From Paragonimus westermani (Eukaryota; Platyhelminthes; Trematoda; Plagiorchiida; Troglotrematidae), in NCBI GenBank assembly GCA_008508345.1, contig QNGE01000297.1:225576-289575 (forward strand): a stretch of DNA of 64,000 bases, in the 5' to 3' direction. Shown in pieces: positions 37,301 to 45,700 of the stretch; position 1 is the stretch's first letter, and the number at the start of each line of letters is the position of its first letter. A program made the position numbers and the translations under genes. The notes under the pieces were generated by a model. The model did no database searches and was not told the DNA's origin. It saw only the letters and a program-made list of their open reading frames with translations.

Positions 37301-40300
37301 GCTGCTTTGCTTGTTACCCTTATGGCTAATCAAAGGTACGATCAGGAAATCCTTGAACGATTGAGGGATTACTTTCTGTTCACAGGTGAGGCAAAGCAAC
37401 TGGAACAGAGGATGTTACAACACCGGTCCGCCATTCTTCGAAAGTTTCCCTGGCAATCTATCATCACCTGCTGCCTTTCCGTTTCGTATTTGTACGATAG
37501 TTGTGTGCACCTCTGGCAAACCCGATGTGAGAATAAGTCAAGCTTTGACAACTTGCTGTAACAGGCTATTCACAGGTTCCCAATCAAGGATAGCAGGACT
37601 GTTTAGTAGGCTACCAAAGTGCTTGCGCCGGACTTTCATGATGTCCTCTGGTTTAGCCCACTAAGAGTCAGAGTCCACCTTGATCAGCGCTTTGGTAGAC
37701 TGAAAAGATGGGCCAGCAAATGGCAAAAACGCTTACATTGTCAGTGGCCAGTGTACCTCTGCATCAACTCACCTTGCTTTTACAACTAACCATACTTGAT
37801 TTCGCAAAGTCGCTTTTGCGAGATGACGATGAACACTCCGGAAAATTGCTTCTTTGTCTTTATTGTCTGGGTGCATTATGGAAACAGCCAACGCTTCATT
37901 CTTCCCTCTCTTCATGCTGGAAGTAACCACATTGTTGTCGTCGAAGCATTTCTGGCTCTGGATACCTATCCTCTCACGGATTTCCTCCGTGACCCGTTCC
38001 TTTAGGTGTTGCCATACACCGTCAAGAGTATCAGATACGGGAATGTCTTTCAGGCAAACAGTAAATGCGCACTGAAACCCCGTCCTTACCTTCGAGTTCA
38101 GCAATCGTTTGCCATCCAGTTTCCGATGCTATCCCGATGATCTGTAACAAAGAGACTTGTGAACTTGAATAAGTAATTTGGTTCTGACCAACCCATGACC
38201 CGAGCTACATCCAGCCTTGCGCATTATTCGCGCGATACCTATTTCGCGAATGTTGCGATCACACACGATCAAATAGTCAGGCAAATAGTGATGACCACTT
38301 TGTAGATTAATGAAGGTCTTGATGTCGCCCACATCCAGCTGGAATCGGGGTTTGTGTTAGCCACATCTCAGTGCCACACCGGTGAATAGCACACAGGTGA
38401 AGAAACCAGTCAGTGTTCGCATTGATTTCACTAATGTCATGGAGTCCTAAGACTTCCGATCAGGCTGCTGAGCCGGGCCCAACCTGCGCGGTAAATTCAG
38501 CCACTCGGTCACTTATCGATCACCAATGGATTGTGGCGGACAGCTCACCACAGAGCTGGTCTTTTGCTTCACCGGCTTGACACAATTGGACTATAAACGG
38601 TAGGAAGTGTAACAGACTTAAGTCGACCGAGTCACAGACCCTTGGTCGTGACTCGGTAACGGATGCCATGCGGTTCGCCTATCATCAAATAATTGGTAGG
38701 ACACCGTGCTTCCAAGACATCGGCTGCCGAACAACCTATCCAGTAGAAGGTGTAACGAGCACTTCCTTTCCGGAGCTTACCTTAGTGTGCAGGTCTTGTC
38801 TGACTCAAAGCTGCAACAACGGTGTCGTAGCGTCCCAGTTCCATTGCGATCAGTGCAGTGCGGCGTCCGACCGCCCGGTGCTGCATCGATAAGCACATTC
38901 CATTTCCCAGCAGAAAGTGCGTTACGTCCACAGGCGTGTCATAAATTGAAGTGTGTGTCTATGACTCCATCGTTTGACCTGTAAAAAAGGAAATTGTTTG
39001 TTTTTTGAGGATCCACCCGGAGCCTCTGATTCAAAAGTCTGACTCATTTGGTAATGGAAAGCTAACCCGGCCTCCGAGCCATGCTGCTGTATATTTGTAG
39101 GTTTGTGCTTCAATACGTGAGCAGCCCTACGAAATCAGTAATTTGACATGCAAACCCATAAGTGTAACTGCTTTTCGTCTGGCTGTTCCTTATTCTAACT
39201 GATATGGTTAAACGTGTAAGATTGAAAGCCCCAGCCAAAATAACCTTCCGTGAGAAAGCATTGTGCAGGCTGGATCACCACTCCAAAGTGGCAAAAAGAG
39301 TATGGACACGTAAGAGTGCAATCAAACGACAGTTGACCGGAAAAACAATTCGGTCACATGCGACTTCTTCGAGTTTCATTGCTAATAACACTGGTCGTTT
39401 TCATAATGCCTGCGTCACACTGGTAACTGCACAAAAATAATTTGTAGAATATATCTTTTGGATCAGTTAATAATACGGAATTTGCAAATAAATGTAGCTC
39501 TGATATTTTATTCCCATCGCGTACGTACGCAAAGAGTCTACAAGAATTCTTCTGGCGGATTGGGTGTGTCACTGAATGATTCAAGGGCGATAAATAGCGA
39601 ACTATTTGGTAGTAGGTAGACCAATCACTCGAGCAAGCTGAATATGAGCAAGCAGTTACTCATAACGATCACGTGTTTATTGACAAAGTGATCAGTACTG
39701 TTTTCAACGTGAAGGCCAAAAGAACAGAAGATCATAAATTCGTCAGTTTAAAAGTTATCGGGTTTATACACTAAGTGGATTTTGTCTTAGCCATGGTCAG
39801 GTCAAATGTAATTGCTCGCTGAGATTTCATATTTGTATATATTATCTGATAGCACTGCACCTACACGCACAGTTTTAGGACTGTCGGAAACAAAACAAGC
39901 ACGATATCTCGACTTATTACAGAACCTTGCTCGAAGTACTTCAGCAATGGTATCGTCACATCTGTGAACTGTGTTCGATAGACAACAATCATAAGGCTGA
40001 CGTCGGGCTCGCGTTGAACTTGGTTTCAGAGTATGTCCCAGTCATACTTAAAGTTTTCAAATGATGCTGTTGTTTGTTGCCAAAACGATCAGCATCTACT
40101 CTTTAACAGTAGAATTGCGCAAACAAATTGAGTGCATCCAACGCCACATTTACTGTGGTCATAGCTGGAACAAGGGCGATACTCTGTGTACCTAACTCCT
40201 ACACTTGATATTGATATGTTCGCCGAGCTTGGCATTTCGGTTGCAAACGTTTCATCACCAAACGAAGTGACATCATCCGTGCGTGATGATGTCACCTGGC

Positions 40301-41864
40301 TTGGTGATGAAACGTTTGTAACCTAAATGCCAAGCTCGGCGAACATATCAATACCAGAACCATCAACCCGAGCTACGAACAACACCAACACTGTTCCCAA
40401 CCATCATAAACTCCCACAGTGTGTTTCATGCCAGCAAACCTCTGGCTCTATCAGTTCTGTCAGCTTTCTCGTTGAATGCTGACTTTGCCAGTCGTCTCAA
40501 ACTGTGCGAGTATTTAGCATAGTCTGGCGTATGCATACATTCAGCTTCCTTCGAATTGATCATTACGTCATGGTTGTCCGATGGTTGACAAATTACTCTT
40601 CCCAGTATGTTTATTACTATCGAACCCGATCTCCTACTTGAAATTTTGTACTCGTCCTCACCTACATACACGCTGGAAGTGAAATATCGGAGAGAAATTG
40701 TCCGACAATTCGTATCTTGTTGAACGACTGTAACGTGTACCTACGACACTATGAATTTGCATGCATTGTGAATTAACATAGACAGACAAATAAAATGAGA
40801 TATAGGGAATAACATTTTGGTTTTTAATGACGCTGCCCTTCGCACTTTCAAATGTACGTAACTAATCTGAGGTCGGTTGTAATGTTATACATAAACGGTT
40901 CCATTTATTTCGTTGGACCCGGATAAATTCGAGATTTGTTACTTGCTCACACCCCATCAGTTCGGGTGGACACAAATCATCTCAGGTGGCCAGTTTGCTT
41001 CGACTACGCCTTTAAGGACATCGAAATGAAAATATGTTTCATGACGTTTCTGATCCATCTTGTGATCCACAACTACTATCATTCTTGTCTGGTCTCATCA
41101 GATAACAACAGCTCAAACGAGGTCCGAAGTGGTCCATCATAACACTGACTCCGAGACCCCTGACTGTGACTAGACGATTCCATTTCCAGCTACTGTACGG
41201 TACATAGTCGCTAGTTGGTTTGGTCTGCGTCCATCCAGACTAACGAGATGAAACCAAGCCAGTCAAGATCTGTAATCACTGGCCGGTTAAAAATGTTGCC
41301 CACATGACCAGAGTCTAGTGAATGTGAACTATTGTTTCTCCTATGAAGGATACTGGATCAAATTCACATAATATCACATCTGCCTGTTAAGTCCAAATCC
41401 GGACGAGGCTAGTCGTGAAGAGTTAATTTGGAGGTGACTACTATGAGATGTGTTATTTTTTGGTTTCTCATGCGTTTTGAAAGGTCGGCATACACCCAAT
41501 CAAAACCAATTATTCCGTCACTTGTGATCCACAGGTTCTCAGCGTCGCCATCTCCAAGGATAGTGAAATCGTCGTTTCGGGCAGTTGGGACGGTTCAATT
41601 CGTGTCTGGCGACTGCGAGACGGTAATCAGATTTGTTGGTTTTCTTCGAACATAGAGATCCTGCAAGTCAAGATCAGCAACGACAAACGTTCGCTAGTTG
41701 CACTTGGCGAACGAAACGAGCATCGCAAGTTGATCACATTACGTGTGTTACGCAATCGTGTACGCACCACAACCAGTCTCCGACCGGCCGGATCGCGTGT
41801 TAACTCGTCCATGTCCCCACCGACTCCAGGTATGTCCCCCGGGTCGCCTGTCATGATGGCCTGA
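555..41864 (+). CDS. Spliced gene (5' incomplete): LamG/neurexin-like ectodomain, TM helix, cytosolic WD40 propeller
   Basis: Twelve exons (555-720, 18185-18277, 20543-20818, 25004-25273, 28462-28508, 29213-29268, 30225-30354, 32349-32510, 33251-33559, 34995-35076, 35187-35434, 41535-41864) total 2169 nt: 722 codons plus stop, with no internal stop and all phases compatible. Visible protein: residues 1-100, C-terminal half of a LamG/LNS domain; 100-211, Gly/Pro-rich stalk; about 212-233, transmembrane helix; 234-245, basic Cys-rich juxtamembrane segment; 246-303, linker; about 304-690, seven to eight WD40 blades; 690-722, Ser/Pro tail. LNS domains bind extracellular partners and WD40 propellers are protein-docking platforms, so a cell-surface receptor or adhesion protein with a built-in cytosolic scaffold is a reasonable inference. 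The LamG end resembles the last LNS domain of neurexins, but neurexins end in a short PDZ-binding tail, not a propeller. The start codon and signal peptide must lie upstream. The main doubt is the join between the TM exon and the WD40 exons. Confidence 0.75.
854..979. repeat. (TA)n microsatellite containing the assembly gap (Ns 894-942)
   Basis: A CT-rich tract (about 833-853) leads into (TA)n, interrupted by 49 Ns, with (TA)n on both sides of the gap. The repeat probably caused the gap, and its true length is unknown. Confidence 0.95.
6336..6375. repeat. (CA)n microsatellite
   Basis: About 40 nt of CA/CG-interrupted dinucleotide repeat. It produces spurious His/Thr and Cys/Val-rich open frames on both strands. 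Confidence 0.95.
13585..13613. repeat. (TA)n microsatellite flanked by a 7-bp inverted repeat
   Basis: The TA tract is bracketed by GGTTGTA (13578-13584) and TACAACC (13613-13619), which extends its self-complementarity. Confidence 0.85.
13725..13747. repeat. (TA)n microsatellite flanked by a 9-bp inverted repeat
   Basis: The TA tract lies between CAGTGTCTA (13696-13704) and TAGACACTG (13746-13754). Confidence 0.8.
17197..17229. repeat. (ACT)n/(ACC)n trinucleotide microsatellite
   Basis: Runs of ACT followed by runs of ACC. In one frame this gives Tyr and His homopolymers at the end of an unsupported open frame. Confidence 0.9.
18185..18277 (+). CDS. Exon B: LamG domain, C-terminal part
   Basis: TCAG acceptor ends at 18184 and donor GTAGGT starts at 18278. 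The 93 nt run from phase 1 to phase 1. It completes a Gly with the last base of exon A and continues the LamG fold (GFVGVDGSLVTREIVLGADR, then TFDGVIG). The motif lG....(x)F.G.igG matches the end of neurexin LNS domains. It joins exon A in frame across a 17.5 kb intron. Confidence 0.85.
18278..20542 (+). other. Intron B-C
   Basis: It begins GTAGGT and ends CAG. Apart from the weak SINE-like stretch at 18840-18990 I see nothing I can name here. Confidence 0.7.
18840..18990 (+). repeat. Possible degenerate tRNA-derived SINE
   Basis: An A-box-like TGGTCTAGTGAAT near 18878 is followed about 75 nt downstream by a B-box-like GGATTTGAGCC near 18952. No cloverleaf forms. Weak evidence, listed because the SINE at 61 kb has the same logic. 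Confidence 0.25.
20543..20818 (+). CDS. Exon C: end of LamG domain and extracellular stalk
   Basis: CAG acceptor at 20540-20542 and donor GTGAGT at 20819; phase 1 to phase 1. It begins by finishing the LamG strand as GGFYWNGQYLI (compare the neurexin G-L-Y-Y-N-G-L-K-V-L), then passes into a low-complexity juxtamembrane stalk rich in Pro and Gly (PGPPKPLPDGLPEG; GGGVVMPGLGTGNVNLG). An open frame extends upstream of the chosen acceptor, but only this site keeps LamG continuous with exon B. Confidence 0.85.
22060..23770 (+). mobile_element. Decayed Penelope-like element (RT + GIY-YIG), sense strand, in intron C-D
   Basis: Broken reading frames match the intact copy at 53532-55022 along its length. 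Recognisable parts in order: CGSSTLQLYGLAKTHKPG (22247-22300); motif B region LAMGSPLGPILAEFFM (about 22646-22693); motif C RYVDDI (about 22747-22764); a remnant thumb region; a degenerate GIY-YIG start (CVYQFICN, with YIG changed to HIG) near 23312-23358; and the shared C-terminus QLFVNLTLPWT ending at 23644. There is a deletion or frameshift near 22550 and another near 22765. The non-coding tail to about 23765 also matches the tail of the other copy. It is non-functional. Confidence 0.85.
23920..24670 (-). mobile_element. Penelope-like element 3' fragment (thumb + GIY-YIG), minus strand
   Basis: Read on the minus strand, 24655-24520 gives a PLE RT-thumb stretch (TPVYCECTWNDQYSHFSNFM, then RLVKSLFSKIRKTC). 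Downstream, 24438-24160 gives a linker and a GIY-YIG core ending VDYIGITEQQFKFRASEY. Near 23940 a terminal LCVQK matches the PLE C-terminus. Several stops and frameshifts are present. It belongs to a different subfamily from the neighbouring sense copy. Confidence 0.7.
25004..25273 (+). CDS. Exon D: Gly-rich segment, transmembrane helix, Cys-rich juxtamembrane region
   Basis: CAG acceptor at 25001-25003 and donor GTAAGT at 25274; phase 1 to phase 1. It encodes a Gly-rich stretch and then a strong hydrophobic helix (ALMAGLLLALLLLLSALIWA, ending at W233). The helix is followed directly by a basic, Cys-rich stretch (RCKPGCCPFCYGKSRGGG). The positive charges after the helix predict an extracellular N-terminus and a cytosolic C-terminus. 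The membrane-proximal cysteines could be palmitoylated or bind metal, which is inference. Base composition is clearly richer in GC than the flanking intron. Confidence 0.85.
25858..26063 (+). repeat. Left arm of 206-bp inverted repeat
   Basis: Reverse complement of 27445-27650 with two mismatches by my reading, both near the outer end. Similarity continues imperfectly inward to about 26103. Confidence 0.9.
27445..27650 (-). repeat. Right arm of 206-bp inverted repeat
   Basis: Reverse complement of 25858-26063. About 190 bp of the inner part is identical. Imperfect similarity extends inward to about 27407. Confidence 0.9.
28462..28508 (+). CDS. Exon E: 47-nt linker exon
   Basis: A good pyrimidine tract and TTTCAG acceptor precede 28462, and donor GTAAGT starts at 28509. 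The exon finishes a Gly codon from exon D and encodes KETSRLLENGNKDIP, leaving phase 0. It is supported by splice signals and phase rather than homology. A phase-shifting exon is needed here, because exon D (ending with one extra base) cannot be joined directly to exon G (which needs two bases before it). Confidence 0.6.
29213..29268 (+). CDS. Exon F: 56-nt linker exon
   Basis: ATAG acceptor ends at 29212, with a weaker pyrimidine tract than elsewhere but a CTAAC branch-like motif upstream. Donor GTAAGT starts at 29269. It encodes DSALVPPYVIGPEVEIQPP (the last Pro is split), going from phase 0 to phase 2, exactly what exon G needs. It carries no known domain and is probably a flexible linker into the propeller. 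Confidence 0.6.
30225..30354 (+). CDS. Exon G: first WD40 blade
   Basis: ACAG acceptor ends at 30224 and donor GTAGGT starts at 30355; phase 2 to phase 0. It encodes the first beta-propeller repeat: DCVLITKNSRQFVTGSG, then KVWDAQ. These are the inner strand, the loop and the terminal WD-type dipeptide of a WD40 blade. Confidence 0.8.
32349..32510 (+). CDS. Exon H: WD40 blade 1 end and blade 2 start
   Basis: TCTAG acceptor ends at 32348 and donor GTAAGC starts at 32511; 54 codons in phase 0 on both sides. It continues blade 1 (SGEVFKIMEG) and starts blade 2 (CTDLHLACDDTVLVTQVVDD). An unusual insertion of about 20 residues (GGGMDTLTDQNAMRIKRMQ) precedes the blade-closing LWD on the next exon. 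Because the exon is a multiple of three it could be skipped without a frameshift. Confidence 0.8.
33251..33559 (+). CDS. Exon I: WD40 blades 2-4
   Basis: TTCAG acceptor ends at 33250 and donor GTACGT starts at 33560; 103 codons, phase 0 on both sides. It opens with LWDFVSGR (end of blade 2). Blade 3 follows (CTSLCLTRKSEHVIVARS, then ILVWNLP), and then blade 4 (NVTYLNISHDDRLVVAG, then YMVFDL). The regular spacing and the S.DDR turn before the VVAG strand are typical of WD40 repeats. Confidence 0.9.
34292..34328. repeat. (TA)n microsatellite in intron I-J
   Basis: About 37 nt of TA followed by a short TGTA variant. Confidence 0.95.
34995..35076 (+). CDS. Exon J: WD40 blade 4/5
   Basis: CCAG acceptor ends at 34994 and donor GTGCGT starts at 35077; phase 0 to phase 1. 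It encodes VPAQPRMVVFDAEVN and ATEILGPDTAVTG, the strand-turn-strand leading to the TGTRKGELLVWNL blade on exon K. The next intron is only 110 nt, the shortest in the gene. Confidence 0.85.
35187..35434 (+). CDS. Exon K: WD40 blades 5 and 6
   Basis: TATAG acceptor ends at 35186 and donor GTGAGT starts at 35435; phase 1 to phase 0. Blade 5 closes with GTRKGELLVWNLHTGEVV. Blade 6 is canonical: GTVHCIQLSEDGRYLVTGAQ, then DQLVRVWLMPEERLLHTLEG, ending HADD. The GH...D tetrad-like pattern starts the next blade and continues in exon L. Confidence 0.9.
36230..36720 (+). mobile_element. Decayed LINE reverse transcriptase fragment, sense strand, in intron K-L
   Basis: Broken frames read as the C-terminal RT palm and thumb of an APE-type LINE. 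FEDLRVALLSGNKLTVIEHA then DKTVVLL is the region of the catalytic YADD box, here changed to HADK. Further on come GRPLETTDRFTYLVSAIS and then DEVFTGVTRAHSAFTNL, typical of the post-palm region in many animal LINEs. A stop lies near 36442 and another near 36641. It is inactive. The clade (CR1-like or RTE-like) is not resolved. Confidence 0.75.
37240..38930 (-). mobile_element. Decayed LINE (endonuclease to early RT), minus strand, in intron K-L
   Basis: On the minus strand, in order: an endonuclease start (RRTALIAMELGRYDTVVAAL, SQTR, then YTFYWIG; about 38890-38750); the endonuclease end (SGHHYLPDYLIVCDRNIREI, then SSGHGLVRTKLLIQ; about 38310-38160), where the expected D-H pair has been altered; the inter-domain linker (IGIQSQKCFDDNNVVTSS, then DNKDKEAIFRSVHRHL; about 37985-37820); and the RT start (NGGPVL, PQSFKDFLIVPLISHKGN, then YRGIGLSSV; about 37460-37260). 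Many stops and frameshifts are present. Oriented against both the host gene and the LINE fragment at 36230. Confidence 0.75.
40209..40353. repeat. 145-bp foldback: two 69-bp inverted arms with a 7-nt spacer
   Basis: The left arm 40209-40277 and the reverse complement of 40285-40353 agree at 64 of 69 positions by my count. Both arms start TATTGATATGTTCGCCGAGC and end GTGACATCATC. Located in intron K-L, so it is transcribed with the host gene. It could be a small foldback or MITE-like element, or one end of a longer dispersed repeat. Confidence 0.9.
41535..41864 (+). CDS. Exon L: last WD40 blades and C-terminal tail
   Basis: CACAG acceptor ends at 41534. The frame runs 109 codons to a TGA at 41862-41864. 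It encodes VLSVAISKDSEIVVSGSWDG and SIRVWRLRDGNQI (blade 7), then a degenerate eighth strand set (EILQVKISNDKRSLVALGER, RKLITLRV) that may velcro-close the propeller. The tail is basic and Ser/Pro-rich (SMSPPTPGMSPGSPVMMA). A strong donor-like CAG/GTATGT at 41827-41835 could start another intron in an alternative isoform. Confidence 0.85.
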   Translation, partial: VLSVAISKDSEIVVSGSWDGSIRVWRLRDGNQICWFSSNIEILQVKISNDKRSLVALGERNEHRKLITLRVLRNRVRTTTSLRPAGSRVNSSMSPPTPGMSPGSPVMMA

Positions 41865-42770
41865 CATGGTCGAATCCAGACAGCTGGTGAATCTGAGAGA
41901 GGTTAATGACGTTGGCATCCGAAAGTTTCACCCACACCCGACCGCATTCAACCAGCGGATATTTCGCACACGCTCGTAGTCGCATAGGGTCTTTCCTGCT
42001 AGCTGTTAGGATGCTTCTAATTGTCCAGGCCACCGCAAGTTCTACTATGGATCACGACAACCTTTTTATCGTTCATACTCAACTCTAATCCTCATCTCCA
42101 ATGATTGCATTTAACTTACGCGGTTTACCGATTGTCTCTTTTACCTGGTTCGATTCGACTACGCTGACAGCCTTCAATCCTCGGAGGTCTGCATCAATTG
42201 TGACTTATAGTCCCCTGCCAGAACCTAGTCGATCATGTTCGACGGTCGAACCAGATACACCTATGAGCAACTGTGATGTATTCACTCTCCTATTGCCTAT
42301 GTTTTCTGTTGTTTCGTGTCCTCTTAACAATTGGACACCAAAATGCATCACATACCGCTGTTCAATTGTCGATCTCCATGCTTTAACAACGTGTGTCCAA
42401 CTTCACTCGCTCCTTTCATAGCCAAAGAACAAAGATGTGCTTTGTATCTGCCGATACTTCTTTCAGTTATTTTGTTTTTCACTTCCGTGACCAAAGCACG
42501 TGCGCTTTCTAAACTTAATATATTCCGACCTCTCACTCACGTGCTCGTCCAAAGTACCAGAATGATCACTCGTGATGATTGATGAACAACCATAGGGATT
42601 GACAATCGGATTGAGTATTGGTTCAGCGTTCACAGTACTAGATAAGTTCGCCACGATATCACCTTACGTACGATTTGGACAGCTATTCTCTACCGTGTGT
42701 GCCTGCCCGCCCCCCCGTTTTCACCACGTCGTTTAATGACACTGACAATAAAGCTTACTAATATTGCTAT
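41865..42770 (+). other. Probable 3' UTR of the LamG-TM-WD40 gene
   Basis: This stretch follows the stop codon and ends near the first AATAAA downstream (42747-42752). It has no coding similarity that I recognise. Short open frames here are not supported. It contains a C-rich run near 42706-42717. The UTR end is inferred from the poly(A) signal only. Confidence 0.4.
42747..42752 (+). promoter_or_regulatory. Candidate poly(A) signal AATAAA
   Basis: First canonical AATAAA found by eye downstream of the stop codon at 41862-41864, about 880 nt away. A T/A-rich stretch follows. The hexamer is short and common, so this is only a candidate. Confidence 0.35.
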
Positions 42771-45700
42771 TATTATTTCTACTATCAATAATAATATCAC
42801 ACACAACTGTTCGACAAAGAACAAACAGACATACCGTCTCTTTACAAGTTTCGCTTTTCACTGTCACTCTCTGCTTATAACATATTTGGGTCTACTTAAT
42901 TATTGTTTACCTACAATGCCACTCCTACTACCGACATTATGATACGCACTATATACTACTTTATTCTGGCCGGCATTATTATTATGAATAGGGTTCCGTA
43001 TTTTGGGAATTTGTTTTTTTATTTTCTTTGCCTCTGATGTTACCGCCGCTGCCAGTGTCTTCCTTGTCGCTCCGATACGACAGCTAACATGCACAATAAT
43101 GAATGCTGCCGTAGTAATAACACATGATTTTCGGTTAAACTTTCATGTTTCTTTGTCTTCTATCACTTCATCGGTTGGCCTGATTGTTCATACTAGGTTT
43201 GTTTGTTGTTCTTTATCCCTTATGTACGTGGATATTTGTGCGCAAGTGATCTTTGTCACAACACTTTTATTCCCACATCTCTCTATCCGCCTGTGTGACT
43301 GACTGACTAGATATGAAAACAACTATGTTCTTGCTATGTCTATTCTTTCGTACGCAAGTTGGGGTTTGATACACAGATGAATGTATGTTGCGCTAGGTGG
43401 TTACAGAGACGTGTTGTTTGCTTGGCTATGGACAATTGAGACTTGTTTCCGGTGACAAGATTGAGAAGACAACGTGACTATCAGTCATCAAGCTTCTTGA
43501 TCAATTGATGAACTACTTACTTTCGATGTAAACCAGTGTCTTGGATAAGAAACACGCTTCCGCATATGTTCGCACGTTGTCCTCTGAAATCAACGTCTGT
43601 TTATTTTGCCCAGATGTTCACTTACGTTCCCTCAAGGGACTCCATGGTCCGTCACCCTTAGCTCATATGAACGGGAGAAGACAGCACTGTCATCAGGTCG
43701 CTTGTGACGTTCGCGGTGACGTTCGCATATGGTTTTTTGGTTACCGTATCAATGATCAACACGCTCACCTGGAATTTGCAACTCTTAGTTCGAAACAACT
43801 GATGAGGTCTAATTAGCAAACGCAACTTTAGTCAGTTGCTTCGTTTTGCAGTGGGCTGATTGCAACATTTAGCCAAGTGAATTTGAAAGCTGCGCCCAAC
43901 CATGGAGGATATTCGATCTGCGATGGTTGAAATCCTTGAGTACTCACTGGTGTCGGATGTAATCACCTGCTCCCCATTGCATTCGAATGGGTTAACGTGG
44001 GACGTCAGTAGATGTTTCTGGGGGAGGATCGATCATATGTACATGGGGTGTTTGACCGGAGAGTGTGCAATGAACACCTACAAATTTGGCCAGGTTTGAT
44101 CAATCGTGTAATCACTTTTGTCGTTGTTAACTATATCGATTTGTCCAAGTCCACGTCCTCATACTAGCAGCAGTTCACCTGGGGCTTTTTGCAACTTGGT
44201 AACTGGAATTGATGGCTTGAGAATCGACCAATAAATGTCACAGGGGAATCTAATTGGATTGGTAATTTCGCCGCTAACTGTCCACATTTGACCAGGTTTT
44301 TGGTGAAGTTAGATGCATTAATTGTGTTTCCGGATTTTACGAAGTATTAATGCAATAAACTAGTCTCCTTGTCTACATCATTACTTTCTAAGGAAGCCCA
44401 TTTCTGTGATGTGTCGATACAACCAACCCAGTCCAGTGTGTGTGCTGACTGGGCAGTATTGCTGTGTAGATGGCGACAATGAGCTCCCAGTGAGCGTTTG
44501 CCATCATCGTCGACACAAATCACCTTAATCTCGTAAACGAGTTGCCCAGTCATTTGTAGGTAAATCAAAAAAGAAGCGCGTGAAACAAAAAACGTTGCCA
44601 AATGCAACTGGGATAAGGTGGTAGCTATTCTTGGTCCGCTTACCCGTCGTGTGTTTGTCTAGTTATCAATTCGGAATTTTTATGTTTTAGTACCAGCTCT
44701 GAACTTAAGGACAACAGATGTAAAGTTTAGAGGTACATTTTGACCTACTTCTGCCCACCAGCACAGTTCAAGTCAGCCCTTCCCCAATGAGCTCTTCGAA
44801 GATCCCTCTGTGCCGTGCCTAATCGAAAAATCCCACCTGCGAATTCATTGTCACTTTTCATTAATTAATTGCTTACTGTCCTATTCCTAAAGGGAAAATT
44901 TCCTTTTCATTCGTGGGCCATCCTAGTATACTGGTTTGCCTGTTTTTGTGTAGCAGAATACATCGGGAACACGAAAGAAAACTGAAAAATGATAATGGAA
45001 CATGAATCGTGAGAAGCTTTCACTGCTGTGATTGTCGCTAACTTGGCCGACGATCGATTCGATAGAAACTAGTAACAACCCCGCAACCAACGGTAGTCTG
45101 GTACAATCATTTATTGACTTCCGAAACACACGATACTGTTAAGTAACCCCCATCTTTAAGCCCGTTCCGATGTAGCTGTCCGAACATTCATGTTGAGTGA
45201 CTCAGGCATCTTCATATTCCCGTAAAATTCATGGGTTAATTTTACAAATAGCTGCCTCCAGTAATCGTTACACAGCTTTTATACTTACCGATTTGTGTTG
45301 GCTTTATGTGAAAACCAGGTCAAATAGGTCAATGAACACCACAGGTATGCGGTGCATCAAAGTCTACTGGAAGAAAGTGCTGTTTGTGAATGCATGAAAT
45401 TTGCTGTCAGTATTAGCCTCATTTTTAGTATGTATGTGACTGTCTTGACAAACCTGGTAAATTATTCAGAATACTTCTTGTGGCTTCAATTAGTGGTCAC
45501 TGTCAGTGAAATAAAAAATGATCTCACAGGAACCTTTTTATCTCCCCGAACAAAATTAGCTCTCATCAGGATAACAGAAAAAAGCGTAAAAATACTTAGA
45601 CGGGCTGCTTTTCAAGTGTGACACGAAATCGACCACGTGAGATGACTTATTCACCTTAGTAAGCACCGTAAGCTAAATCTAGGATTTGGTGGATGATCGA

